Numbered from the stretch's first letter, positions 12,901-25,500 are shown. The stretch: DNA of 64,000 nucleotides from Typha latifolia (GCA_019914945.1 CM034099.1:22842704-22906703); one strand, 5' to 3'. Numbers and translations are program-made. Notes: a model not told the origin generated them from the sequence alone.

Positions 12901-15900
12901 TATTTGAGGCATAGATACCTTTACACATGGAAGAATGTGTTGAATTGCAATCTGTGGATTTAAGATTTGACAAAACTTTGTCACTTTTCCTGCAGCTGCT
13001 ATTCGCACTTCAGCCTCATTATCACGAAGAAGCCGAACATAAGCCGGCACCAAATCCGCTCTGACATGATTAAAGTTGCAAAGCAAAATATATAAATATC
13101 CTGAAAAGAATATAACGATAGCAACTAAACAGACATAACAATTGCCCAAACAATGGTAATGATGAACTGTGAACCGCAAAACACTGAAGTAGCCATCATG
13201 GCACTTTTGGGCTAACCAGGCAGGATAAAATGTAGGAGCGCGCTATTACGTCTGATACATGTAAATACTATGGCCAGAGACCTGAATAGCTGGATGATAG
13301 CAAATCTACCATCCATGCTTCAACTTGTCAACTCTGGCTTTATCTTTCCATATGCAGGATGCTAGCCTATGTGTTAAATCACGTCTCTGGTCAACAATAC
13401 TTCTGTAATGATGTTTGTCAATGTGTAGACATTATTTGGCCTTTTCTTCATTCCAACTCTCTATCTTTCAAGTTTTTATAGAACAATTTTCTGGTAATCA
13501 GGACCAACATTACATTAGCTTAAAGTTTGAAGTTTGTATCATATCTTTGATCAAAATAATATAGAGTTATAGACACAAAAAAGGTAACTGTTCAAGTTTC
13601 TACATATCCAGAATATTGGTAATTAAGAACATATGTTTTACAGGACAACAACTTTGGTTCATATCACCCACTATAGCTCTTGACATCCACCGAGACCCTT
13701 ACACTAATCACTTCTCGCAAAACTATCATTACCTTGTAGGTTCAGCACCAACTGCTTCACAGAGCTCATACAATTGATTTGCAACCATATAGCGCACACG
13801 CCAGGATTTATCCTGTTTGAAAAGAGAACAATGAGCATAATATACATAGTATCCTGACAAAGAGACATCTTACTTGAACATTTTGTCATCAATAACGATA
13901 AATAAAGCACAAAAAGCACTAGATAACATTGAAGGATAAAGACAGCTTCTCAAACTGAAGAAAACGTTTAACTTACAGTAACCAATCAAAATGAAGTTCA
14001 TAATCATTCACTTGTGTAGCATGCTGACCTGTGAGAAATTCACAATAACAGGAAGAATATGAGCTGCACAATCCTGGGTTTCCAAAAGCTTTCCAAGAGC
14101 AGCACAACCCTCAACAGCTAACAACCTTACAGAATCTTGATCTGAAATAAAGAACTATTAGTAAATCTGGACAAACGAAGATGATAACATTTTAGGAAAA
14201 AAGAACAGTAAGAGGTGTTCATGTAAAATAAATGGAAAACACATCATAGAAGATCAGATCTATCCCAGATCAAGTAGGAAACATGTACTGTCTCAACAAA
14301 TAACATAGGTAAGGTTAGAAAATAGAGCCAGGACCCAGGTAGAGAATATCATAATCCCAAAGAAAGATCGAGAGAAGCTCTAAAGTCTAAACAATTCAAA
14401 TTGCAAGACTTGACTTCACTATACATCGTGGCAGAAAATCTTTGACTAATATGAACTTCAATAAAAAGATTTTGGTTTGTTTTGGGAACAGAACCATGAA
14501 GAGTCATGTTCAAAATTATATCCTGGTCAGCAATATTTTGAAAGGGACAAGTGTCCTGAGGGCTAATCATGAAAAACCACTTGAATTTACTGGACATATG
14601 AACTAGACCAATGAATGGTGCCAATGCTGGAACATTCATTTCCACAAAATATTGTATGTACTAGTTTAAGTATGCTTTTACAACTGAAATCAATGTCTAA
14701 TTGTACTTTGAAATACGCCAATTGCCTCAAGCTTCTTAATATCTTTGCTTAACCTGGTTCCTATATATAAGATTTATACATGCTCGAAGCTTCTTTTAGT
14801 CTCCCTCCATCTATAGCTTCCACATCTAAGAGCTTGCATATCACCTTTAGGACACATCCTCAATTTTAGATATCCGAAGAGAATATAAATATTATCTAAA
14901 TTAAGACAACCCATAAATGTATTTATCCTGAATAGAAACATCCAGAAGTTATCTCTACATTCCACTTATCCTAGTTAGGGCTCCATACTCTTGCTAAGCA
15001 ACCAAACAAGTAAGAGGTGATGAGACAAAATCATCATAAGAATCCATGAAACTATAGTGAACAATGGAGGTATGTCTATTGTGTATAATCCAAAGGTGAC
15101 CAACAAGTATGGGAGTGAAGTCTAGTAGAAGGATAATGTAAACCAGATTATCAGTACATATGCCAATCTTTACTAGTAGGTCTAAGTACAGTCACAACAA
15201 TGAAGTGTCAATGTACGAGCCATGTTCAACTCTAGCACTTTCTCAACAAATGGATGTCAATAACAAGATATCAAAACATAATAATGGACTTAAAAAGAAA
15301 ATTAAAGTAACCAATGGGTGATACATGAACATATCACTAGAGTCCAATTGAAAAAGAGAGAAATGCTATTTGGAATTTAGCAAGAATGGCAATGGGACAT
15401 CTCAGCCATGGGGATCATGCCTTGAAGTTGAGAATTTGGCAATAGCATATGAAAGGGGAATCTCGGAAATGACAGGACTGAGAGTCTAAATGACCAGCTA
15501 GAAGCCTATGTCCATTGCTTAGCATCACTATGACATAATGATAGAAGGAAGCACCGAGCAGGTTTTAGGTGAGTAGCCAAAATTAGACATGTTTTCATGA
15601 AAGGCTAACTCGATAATGTATAGTCATCATAGAAAAAATGAACAAAGAAAAGAAAAACACAAGTACCATCCTGTGTTAAGTCATCAAATATTGACATTAT
15701 TTCTGTCTTTAGATGGTTGGCTTCAACTGTAGCAGCAAACTTCCCTAAGTTTGATGCAGCAGATCTTCTCACCATAGGCATGTCATCTTGACATAGCTGC
15801 GCATAAGTTGCCCGTAGTTCTGTTTTTGATAGCTCAGGTGCGCTCGGATAAACAATATGAAAAAGCCCACATGAGGAAACCCTAGCAGTGAACCACTCAC

Positions 15901-16903
15901 CAGCTGCTAGTCTCTGAAATGAAGAGTAACAATACTAGAGAAGTTAATGAAATTGATAAGAAACTTTACCATATCACCGGTAAATGGAACCGTTAAGTTT
16001 GAGTTGAAGGTGAAGAAAAGAATAATTAAAATATAAAAAGGGTAGAGCTTAGTTCATTCATGTTCATTAACAATTTATAGCCCCTCTTTGCTTCATTTAC
16101 TTTCCAAAAAACACATAGAAGAAAGAAGCTAATATGAAATATCTATAGTGAGAAAAGTAACAACATTTGCTTTTATACCTTTTAGTCAACAAACAAGATA
16201 TTAAAGAAACAACAAATTATAATACACTGAATTGCAAGAAACATCATTTCAAAAGGTAAGTCAACGTTAAAAAATCAAGCAAAACATCAAACAAAAATCA
16301 TCCTCATATACAAACGTGATAAGATGGTAAATTCAGGATGATCATACATATAAAATCATCACAAGGTTCTTCAGGCTCTTACATGCCTAAAGTTTAGTCA
16401 CATTGTTAATCAATTTCAAATCAGTCTTGAAAGTTCTAATCATGCAATCAATAAAGCATTGAGCAAAGATTAGGCTCGTTATAAGAAGAATAATTTCTTT
16501 CCTTTCATACCTTCACTAATGGAATGAACGAGTCCACCAAATCGCTTTCCTTCATCTGGACACCAATTCGACATAGTGATTCAACAGCCTTATCCCTAAC
16601 ACAGGTTTCCTCCACAGTGCATAATGCTTCCAATGGCGGCAGTAAAACATGAGCATAATCAATTCCTCCCACATAGGGAAGAAAGACCCCCAACTCTTCA
16701 GCCATTGCAAGAAGGACCTCATCATCATCATCGTTATTCTCACTGAGAAACGGAATCAGTTCCTTTCTGGTTCTTTCTTCACCAAGAGCCCGTGCAATAG
16801 TTGATAGCCGACGGATGGAATTTAACCGCAACTGAATGTCTTCATTTTTCAACTCGTCTATCAAGATAGCTATTGGGTACAGTGGCTCATCAATCATAGC
16901 CAT
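6920..16903 (-). CDS. PP2AA: Protein phosphatase 2A 65-kDa regulatory subunit A (scaffold)
   Basis: Twelve coding exons: 16903-16511, 15913-15667, 14141-14029, 13812-13733, 13060-12919, 12792-12712, 12508-12404, 12254-12072, 10884-10792, 7429-7290, 7210-7144 and 7039-6920. All introns are GT-AG and phases match, giving 587 aa, the length expected for plant PP2A-A. The protein is HEAT repeats throughout, beginning [20 protein letters not shown] and including [36 protein letters not shown] and the C-terminal [12 protein letters not shown]. It is the scaffold on which the catalytic C and variable B subunits assemble, in cytosol and nucleus; Arabidopsis RCN1 acts in auxin transport and ABA and ethylene signalling. 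A splice acceptor 23 bp upstream of the ATG (after 16927) shows that a leader exon lies farther upstream. The intron at 7430-10791 (3.4 kb) is swollen by MITE-like insertions. No inactivating change is seen. Confidence 0.96.
8150..8742. mobile_element. Putative non-autonomous TIR element in PP2A-A intron
   Basis: A 12-bp perfect inverted repeat, AAGCACGGATAC at 8150-8161 and GTATCCGTGCTT at 8731-8742, bounds about 590 bp of AT-rich non-coding DNA. Size and structure suit a MITE or deleted DNA transposon. No convincing target-site duplication was found, so superfamily is not assigned. Confidence 0.4.
9082..9506. mobile_element. Tourist/Harbinger-like MITE in PP2A-A intron
   Basis: A 425-bp segment flanked on both sides by TAA (9079-9081 and 9507-9509). 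Its left end (ATTTGTTTGGATAGCCC) is an imperfect inverted match to the right end (GACTTACCTAAGCAGGCCC). A 3-bp TAA duplication and a GGGCCTGTTTGGATAG-like terminus are typical of PIF/Harbinger MITEs in plants. The middle is pyrimidine-rich. Confidence 0.5.
9993..10630. repeat. Pyrimidine-rich block with imperfect inverted ends
   Basis: A C/T-rich block inside the same PP2A-A intron, with a (CTT)n run at about 10330-10367. The left edge (ATGGTTCGCCGGATCGG) and right edge (CGATTTTTCGAACCTTAG, read in reverse) are loosely complementary, which suggests another degenerate transposon. No coding potential. Confidence 0.35.
11675..11925. repeat. Tandem duplication of about 120 bp in PP2A-A intron
   Basis: The unit beginning GTGGACTGCAAGAGGGAGGT occurs at 11675 and again at 11792 with only small differences (a short insertion and a few substitutions). 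Both copies run to a TATCAGTGGAA end. It lies between coding exons 8 and 9 and has no coding potential. Confidence 0.85.
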
Positions 16904-17361
16904 CAGAATCTAAATTATGAGCACAGCTGCGGAGAACAATTATAGAGGGGAACAAATAGCAAAGTATAAGGCATAATGAAACATTTGAGCAATATAAGCA
17001 AGAATACAAAGAAAAAGATTGTAATTAAGCAACTAAAACCAGAAAGAAGTTAGATTATGAAACTCGAATCAGAAATGGATCTTTTGTCTGATACGTAGAA
17101 CCAAATTAAGACCTTGAGATAAAAAATTAACATAAAATCTTGAAATGACAAATCCTAATACCGATACTTAGAGCCTTGAAACTAATATAAAACCTATCCT
17201 CAAGATGAATCCAAAATGTTTACCTAAGTACAGAAATGTTCTTTCCTCAAATAACATGTAAAACAATATCATTATCTCAATGAGAATTTCAAGGAAATGA
17301 ATTAAACAGCAAAAAGCATTGAAATTGTAATAACCCAATGTTAAAAAAAAAAAAAATTCTG

Positions 17362-17395
17362 CACTGCATGGCACGACAGCTCGTGCCATGCAGTG
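17362..17395. repeat. Perfect 15-bp palindrome with 4-nt loop in solo LTR
   Basis: CACTGCATGGCACGA (17362-17376) and its exact complement TCGTGCCATGCAGTG (17381-17395) are separated by CAGC. Two further 10-bp palindromes with one-base centres lie at 17926-17946 (one mismatch) and 17960-17980 (perfect). Confidence 0.9.
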
Positions 17396-17622
17396 GCAGC
17401 GGAGATGGGCGCCACGCGCCCCAAGCGCCGGCCCGGCCAACCTGGCCGAGCCAGCTGGCGCGGTGGGCCCCTGCCACCGCCGCCGCAGCCCCCTCCCCAC
17501 CGCTTCTCTCTCTTTCTCTCAGATTCATTCTCATCTTCCTCTCTCTCTCTCTCTCAAACACCCCTTTTCTCTCTCTCTACCCGTTGCCGCCGTCACCTCC
17601 ACTAGCGCCGGTGAGCTTCCCT

Positions 17623-17666
<44 letters not shown>

Positions 17667-18989
17667 ACCTCTCTCTCTCTATCTCTCTTTCTCTCTTTGT
17701 CGGCTTCCTCTTGGGACCGCCGGAGGATTGAGCCGTCGGCGAGAGGCCGGCCGCTGAGTGGCCACCACAGCCGCACCCCTCCCCCATGGCCCGACCCTCT
17801 TCTTCTTCTTCTTCTTCTTCTTCTTCCTCTCTTCCTCCTCCTTCTTCCCTTCTCTCCTTTGGCTGCACCCTGCAAGGGGTGCTAGGCTCGGCCCAGTGCC
17901 CTTGCAGCGCCTCTTGCAGCGCCAGGCGCTGGGCTCAGCCCAGTGCCTTGCTGTGCATGGTGCTGGGCTGAGCCCAGCACTATATATTATTATATATAAT
18001 TTTATATATATATATATACTTATATGTACCATTAGTTTAGCTTAGTTAATTTAATGTATTTATGTTATACAAATTAAATATAATTATAGCATAGTTAGTA
18101 TATAGTTCTAATTATATCATGTTTAGCAAAATGTCTGCAATATAAATTACTATTTTAATCCTAAGTAGATAATAGTAATTATTAGGGTTATGTACGTATA
18201 TTCTTACGTAATTAATTGCGATAACTTAATTCTTATTTTCTTAATTATCAAAGAGAATAATAGATAGATAAAATATATTTTAAATACACTATTAAATAAT
18301 ATAATTATGATTAATAAATAATAAAAACAAATATAGAAATGAAGAGTACATAATTACAACAAGAAACTATCCTTTTGTCGGGTTAATTTTAATTAATAGA
18401 AAGACTGACATATTTGTTATAAATAATTTCAAATCCCGACCCCCCTGTTCAAGACCCTGTGGACCTAGTTATCGAGGCTTGATCGTTATCGTAGCAGCGT
18501 GAACGAGTGATGGTTTGGTATTTGCAGTGGTGTGAATAGTCTTATCCCCTAAACGCCTTTTTCAAATTAGAATATATTATATCTTATGTACACGCATGTT
18601 TTGACATCCAGCATGATTATATGATTTTATCTAGAGATGATTTCAGGCAAGCATATTTTATCATACATTTGATTAGGCTGATCTGAGATATAAGTACATT
18701 GGTGATATATAGAGATGATTATACTGTTATAGTTTTTATGTCGGGATGATCTCTATCATGAGTATGCATGTGATAGACTAGCAAAAGTATACATGGTTAA
18801 AGTCGGTATTGCATTATTTTTCTCTCGGCTTCTTTACTACCTAAATTCCTGAGTTGCATGATCTGTTGTCGTACTGGATATATGCATATGATTTATCATA
18901 TATAAGAAATCATAAAAGTACATGTGTATGTGATGTGATGTGATATGATGTGATGGCTGGAACGGTATCTGGTCCGGACTGGTACTGGA

Positions 18990-19177
18990 CATACTCTTAG
19001 CGTATGGCAGAGTATGGTGATGGCTAACGGTTGTACTCTTAGCGTATGAGAGGGTACAACTATCATTGATATACCCTTAGCGTATGGCAGGGTATGATTA
19101 CTTTCTTCTGAGATACCCTTAGTGTATGGCAGGATATGATTTATCTACAAAGATACCCTTAGCGTATGGCAGAGTAT
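18990..19177. repeat. Array of five hairpin-forming repeats in solo LTR
   Basis: Five units at 18990-19016, 19033-19057, 19071-19095, 19113-19137 and 19153-19177 share the loop TTAGCGTATG(G)CA with small changes, and starts are 38-43 bp apart. Each loop is flanked by arms that pair: CATACTC/GAGTATG, GTACTC/GGGTAC (one G-U), ATACCC/GGGTAT, ATACCC/GGATAT (one weak pair), ATACCC/GAGTAT (one weak pair). Arm sequences differ between units while pairing is mostly kept. Confidence 0.85.
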
Positions 19178-21246
19178 GCTCTAAGCTTGTGACATGATGT
19201 ATATCGAGTTTGGGGCCGGGTATCGTAGTCCAGCATGATGGATGATATTCAGAGTTGAGACGGTTGATTGTGATAGTGAGAGATATGTGGATTATATATG
19301 ACTCTGACATATACGATTATCTAGTGGTTGGCATGCATCATGCATCATCATTGATGTGACCAGTTTCATTATTGTTATACATGATATGTCGTTATATTCG
19401 GTGATGTTATATGGTAATTTCATCATGTGATATATTTTTTAGTTGAGGATATAATATACTCATTCATATATATGTCATTGAGGATACATATATACATGCT
19501 CATACATGGCATAATGCTACTTTCTGATTCATATTATCCAGTATATGATTTACTCTCTGTTTGACATCACTGATTTGGAGTAAGGTCTAATCACTGAGCC
19601 TTTAGCTTATGACTCTCTTTGTTTTCTCCTTTTTAAAAGTCCAAGCGAGCGAGTGAAGCAGGATACTCCCTTAGAGACCTTGCGAGTGGGTGAAGAGTAG
19701 TGTGTGATTAGTGTTTTGCGCTAGATGAGTTCTCTTATTTGATGTATTAGTGGACATCCTCCAAGTATGTCTTTATCCTTGTCTTATATTCTAGCAGGTA
19801 ACTTTGTACTTATATAATGATGTATATACCACCGTTGTGTATATGTAGTTGTGAAAAACTCTTGATTATGTGTTGTGGCCTGTGTGGGGCCCATGTAGGA
19901 TTATTTGTATGCTGTTAATAGTTAGACTTGAGTTATTCTTAGTTTAAATGTTGTGGATAAAATCATGATATTACTACAGGTTTATTTGATTGTCAGTATC
20001 TAACTGAATGGTCAGGTGCTATGCACGTGCCGTGTGGGCTCGTGCTATGCACGTGTTTAAAGTTTGGGTGTCACAGAAATTCTCCTGGTACCAGTGTGTT
20101 CCTAAAACACTTCTAAGGAACAACCTATCACCTATATACATCTCCTTAATATTGTGCCATTTTAGTCACTATAACTCCTAAATGGAAAATACAAGAGGCA
20201 GCTAATGCCTCTGTAGTTCTGTAGGAACATGTCCCAAGAGGCAGAATGCAATATTCATGCAGAAAGGTGGCAAACTCAAAAATGTTAAACTTCTTGTCCA
20301 AAATGACAAGTTAGATTAAACCAAGAGACGAATTAGCTGATTTTACCAAGTTTCCAACTGAAGAAGCTGAAAGAGCTGATAAAGTAAGTTTTCAAGATGA
20401 CTATCGTTGACAAGTATAATTTTAGTTATTTGCAACAGAACACTATACAAACTCACGTAATAGAAGAACTGGACAAATATAATACAATCCAACAACAGAA
20501 ATTTCAGCCTCAAAACAAGGGGAAGATAATTCTTAAGAAGGCTATGCCATGATAAAGGCTTCAGTAATTCTTAAAAGAACAACCATTTATCTATCGACTC
20601 ATGAATTAACAGGATTTCGAGGTTAACAACCAGAAAATGGAAGCAACTAATATATCGTTATACATTATATCTGACCAAGAAATGAATTCCTATCTATAAC
20701 AAGAATAAAAAGATGAGGATGAAGTATACGGATAAAAGTGGAAGGACTTCTGGCACAAAACCAAGCAGAACGAGCTCGAAAAAAATTCGTTTCCTTAATA
20801 AGTATCCAAAAACGAAAGAACTAGGCAAACTATGATAGCCACTCAAAGAACAGAACAAAGCAGGAGAAAGAAATACACGAATCAAGAATCTAGACCTCCG
20901 GCAAAAGACAAATTCTTGTTCAGAAACAAGAATACCTCCAAAGGCACAAATCACGCACGATCTATTCAAAATCCCAGTTGGGGAGCGGAGACTTAAATAG
21001 GAGTCCAAATTCCTGGTCACAAAACTTCAAGAAAGAACCACCAACCCAACAAGGGGGAGAATAAAAATCAGATTTCATCTCCAGATCACGAATAAACTGT
21101 AAACCTTCCACTTCCAAGAAAAAGTATATACAGAAGCAGAGAAAGAGAAACAAACCCTAATAAAACGGAGATCCAATTACGGAACCCTAACGCAGGAGGA
21201 TTCCAGATCTGTGTGGGAGGAGAGAGAGAGAGAGAGAGAAGCGAAC

Positions 21247-21440
21247 CTCGAGGAGCGGATCAAAGCCTAGCTCCAATGCGCGGAAAGATCCGAGTGCGTC
21301 AGGAGGGAGAAGGGTACGGAAAAGAACGGTCGGAAACCCTTGAACTCAAGGGCGTTTTTATTGCGTACTCGGCCCGCTGCCCTTCTGTTTCTTTTTACCG
21401 TTTGATATCAGCGGCAACGGCTGTACAATTAGATATATTT
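21247..21440 (-). promoter_or_regulatory. Probable PP2A-A leader exon and core promoter
   Basis: Minus-strand sequence ending CTCCTCGAG before a GT is a plausible non-coding first exon. A TATA-like stretch (AATATATCT on the minus strand) lies near 21431-21439. Telo-box-like TTAGGGTT motifs occur just inside the intron at about 21153 and 21184. The GC level rises sharply here relative to both sides, which supports a transcription-start region. Exact start unknown. Confidence 0.45.
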
Positions 21441-22507
21441 TTTTAATTACAGATATGTTTTTTAATTATTAAAATAGGGCTTTTATAAATTAAAAAAAAA
21501 ACTGAGAATTATATATTTTTATAATCGATGCATGTTATGGTGAGCCCGTTATTACTAATAAAAAAAGTATACAATTAAGTTATAAAAAGCTCCTTTCTAA
21601 TGTTCTTTGAAATGCTATGGAAAGTATTAAGGAGAAAAAGTAGAGTATTTTATGTGGTAATTCGAAATGCTAACATGGCTTTATTTATAACTATCTAGTA
21701 CCATTTTACCTTCCTAATATCGTTCCCCTTTCTATATATTAGATCTTTATATTTATTAGAATATTTAACTATTTCATATATGATGTCCTTAGCATTGCCA
21801 TTAAATTATCAACCACAGCCTACGACTTTGAAAGTCAACAACAATTCACAACCTGTTGCATTCGGAAAGAATTAAAGCATATTGTCATGCTAATGTTTTT
21901 ATTTATTTTTTTTGATATTATAGTCATATAAATTTTCTAAAGTACCATAGGTAGCACGGGATAATTGGATCTAATCCTCTTTTCTCACAAAAAAAAAACA
22001 CAAAAAAAAGGAAAAAAAATCTCAACGACTAAGTGTAATCCTTGCATAAAATAATGTTCTTTGTCGACTAAAAGTTGAGATCGTGATGTATATGGAAATC
22101 CATTTGTATCATTCTTGATATTGTTTACGAAGTTGATGGAATTTTGAGACAGCACTGATCCTTCTTATACAAAGCTTGCAACTTGAATTCAGCATTTTGT
22201 CTCCTGCTTGAGACTATGGTGCCTGGTTGAATGCAACTTGAATTCATCTCTTTATATCTTGATTTGCTAGAGAGCCATAAATAACCAGTCCAAAATCCAA
22301 AAAAGTTTTGGCTTTATACATCTCATACTCATCAATGTAGTAATACCAAATATAATTGCAAGTTAACTTCCAAAGAGTATCCTGTACTCAATATTTGATA
22401 TATAACCCAGTTTGCTGGTACATTACAAATTCTTCTTATCAGTTCCAGCGGTAAATTAAATTATCAAGAAGATATATAATCTTTGGATGCACAGAATCAA
22501 ATATTTC
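21441..22507. other. Intergenic between PP2A-A and Nudix genes
   Basis: About 1 kb of AT-rich DNA with poly-A runs near 21980-22015. The right part probably includes the Nudix 3' UTR. No gene is seen. Confidence 0.5.
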
Positions 22508-25500
22508 TCACACATTCCCTGACCTTAGATCCTGGGCGTTCATGTACAGATTGCTTTGCCTCTTAGTGAATGCTGATTCTATAGATATGGGGGTAAATCC
22601 GGCATATCTATTCTCTGCTTTTGCTACTCCAACTTCAACGATATACTTTAAGAGCTTATGTTTCTGAAGAAATGGTTGCGCAGCAAATTCCTCAACCGGT
22701 ACCCACTACGTAAGAAAAAAAACCATGTTGTCATGATATTCTAAAAGATTTAACTTTTCTTGTAGCATTAAAAATAGCAGGATAGTCTAAAACATTAAAA
22801 AAAAGTAGCAGCAGTAGAAATAATACTAAATATTTAATAGTGGTCGTGACTCTTATCGAAGAACAACTCACTCGCCATAGAAACTAGAAGAAAGGAAAAT
22901 AAATACTCCATGAAAGAAGATTTGACTGGTGTGAGTCTCCGACATTGTTACTTTGGGTGGTTAAAGTATCTTATTGTGAGCTTTCATTCAGTACAAATTT
23001 TCTCTCCTCTAAATTTCACTAGTCCGCATACCATCAAATGGCTATTACTAACTCTCACCAGTTCTACACTGGCAGTAGTCGGTAAAGACTGGCTATAACA
23101 ACCCTTCAATCATGAAAGGTTAGCATTTAATCCTCTGCACTATATAATAATCTTTGTCAAATTATGAATCAAGTTTGCTCTAATATGTTTATGTTTTACC
23201 TTCTCTTTTCTGGATATATAAGATCTTCTATTTCAGTATGTCCACAAGGCTTATGATTTGGTCATGAGGCTTGCGTCCCACTTCACTATGAGTTTGAAGA
23301 CTCCAAAGACCTCACCTCATTCCATTGCATTTTAAAATATCATCCAAAGAAAAACCCAACTTCCCTTGCATATTTTCATCCGCATAATCCTACTTCATTT
23401 GCAACCCACTTTCATAACTAATATTAACAAGAAAGTCAAAATAGATGGGAACACACTTTATCAAAAAATAGATTCATCATCCAATTAAACTAAGTCCTAA
23501 AATAAGAAATTGATTTGCTTTTGGCATATCCCTTCCGAGAGAACCACTTTACATTTGATGAGAAAACTTTCACAAGGTTATCTGCAGCTTGTGAACTGCA
23601 TTGAGGCATTAACTGACTCAACAAGCTAGTAATACTTCAAATATCTTGTTCCATACTTCAACTGAGAAGGAGAAAATTAACTACTTAAACGAATGAAGTT
23701 GAATACCTCGGCTGCCTCAATTTCTGATTCCTGCTTTCGAATGTCAAATGAAAGGGGATGCAGCATGCATATAAAGAACAAATCTGACTTCTCGAAAAAT
23801 GACATGTGGCTTTGCCTGTACAAATCAGCAATAAAAGACAACCTGTATTATGTGAACTTCAAAATAAGAATGTAGAGTTCATCATATACAGTCATCAAAC
23901 AAGCATAGATCTTTTATTTTTAAAACTAGGAAAAAGGGCCAGCACACTAAATTCAGTAATGATAATTGACTTTAACCATTCAGTAGTGAACACAATAGAC
24001 CTCTCAGCTTTAAAATGTTACCAGGCTGCATGTGAGTACTGATATTTTTCTACATATATTCTTCAGAGGCCTTCTGAACTCAGCAATTCTTTAAAGCCCT
24101 TATGAACTTAGATAACTACATTTTATTACAAGGCTTAGATGACAACAATTGACAATCTGATTAGCTCAGGCACGATAGTGCATTCATTCACAATGGAGAA
24201 TAATAAACGACCTGAATGCAAGAACTTCAAGAAATTCGGTGTCAATCTGCCGTGAATTGAAAGCTTTAGACCACTGTATGAAGATGTGAAAGATAATTTT
24301 CAGATGGATACAATACGTACACCAGTCTCTTCCTTCACTTCCCTTATTGCCCCAGCAAATATATCTTCACCCTGTTGAGAAGATTACTAAATAATGACAC
24401 AAAAGAACATTTCTGTAATTTACATAGCTGAAAGGTTTATTGGTTTATCAACTTTATTTGTGTTTGCATGAAATTCGTACTTGGTCAACCACTCCTGTAG
24501 GGAATTTCCAGACACCTGAGCCACGAAGTTTGCCACTTTTTTCCTTGACTGCCAACACCTGCCAAAGCAGTGTGGATACATATCATTGTGGCAAGACCTA
24601 ACACAAGATTGCAAGACATCTACAAACATTGTAAATTGTTAAGGAAGAAATATGCAAGATTGCAAGACATATTACCAAAAAAAAAAAAAAAAAAACTGAT
24701 TTATTTGCTTCCATGTCCTCACAGCAGAATATCAAAATTTGGACTAAACGATTCATGATTTCTTATGCAGATGAATCAATATAATACTTAGAAAAACAGA
24801 AGGAGAGTGTAGCAACTTCTCTTTGATCATTCATCACAAAAGCACCAACACCCACGCGATGTGTAGCATTTACTGGTAACGTATGTTTAGTAGCGGGGAG
24901 CCAGTAAACAAGCATCACATAACTTGGCTCTGCATGGTGGTACCAAAAGCCCTCCTGCAACAGGTTAAAAAGAAAGAAAGAAAAACTAAATCATTATTTC
25001 AGTAAATAATCAATCATAAATTTATGTCAACGAGGAAAAAGAAGAGAGCAGTATTAAGATAAACAATTCAATGAAATTCATAACTTATTTCTTGTTTCAA
25101 TACCAGTAGGAACTGCAGTAGACATGAACTTATGCATGTTACTTTTATAACAGCAGTTATGTCTTAATTGCAGTCCATTTCTCTTGTCTGATTTTCTTTT
25201 TTCATATCAACTGAGAACAAAGAGTCAGTGATGTGATGATACAAAGGGGATCATTAGGGTTCTAGGGAATATAGCGGCTAGAATGGAATAAAGAGAGGTA
25301 GGGTTTCACACTTGTACACTCAAATTAAAATTTCACACCCAAAATTCTCGAAGCAAATCTTAAAATTCTTCATTAATCATAACCGGAAAGAAGTGGGTTT
25401 ATATATAGACCTTCCAATAACAATAAGTGAATAACACCCTAAACAACTGTAAAAATCAAAGACAACTTTAAACACCAAAAATAAGCTAATACAAATAAAT

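Larger units (their letters stand above)
17326..20075. mobile_element. Solo LTR, Ty3/gypsy-like, TSD GAAAT
   Basis: A 2,750-bp element begins TGTAATAACCC and ends GGGTGTCACA, an imperfect terminal inverted pair with TG...CA ends. It is flanked on both sides by the same five bases, GAAAT (17321-17325 and 20076-20080). No gag-pol ORF, primer-binding site or second LTR is present, so it fits a solo LTR left by unequal recombination. Length and the TGTAACACCC-type terminus are usual for large-LTR gypsy elements. Inside are a GC-rich, CT-repeat-rich 5' part (17360-17985), strong palindromes, and a hairpin array at 18990-19177. The short ORFs of the CT-rich part are low complexity and not taken as genes. 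Confidence 0.88.
16904..21246 (-). other. PP2A-A 5' leader: short exon part and 4.3-kb leader intron
   Basis: Upstream of the ATG, 16904-16926 is leader sequence of the first coding exon. It is preceded by a good acceptor (polypyrimidine tract then CGCAG, AG at 16927-16928). A donor-like GTTCGC at 21241-21246 could pair with it, giving an intron of about 4.3 kb. A 2.75-kb solo LTR makes up most of that intron. The donor is inferred; RNA data would be needed to fix it. Confidence 0.55.

Noticed and set aside
14349..14965. Minus-strand ORFs of 63-98 aa in PP2A-A intron 2
   Set aside because: Intronic, no motif, not needed for the 587-aa protein; taken as chance.
17338..18045. Several ORFs of 60-165 aa on both strands in the CT-rich block
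   Set aside because: They are translations of CT and CTT repeats and GC-rich palindromes inside the solo LTR; no domain and no codon bias.
18990..19177. CRISPR-like spaced repeats
   Set aside because: Plant nuclear LTR context, spacers are related rather than unique, and no cas genes. Treated as a structured LTR repeat instead.
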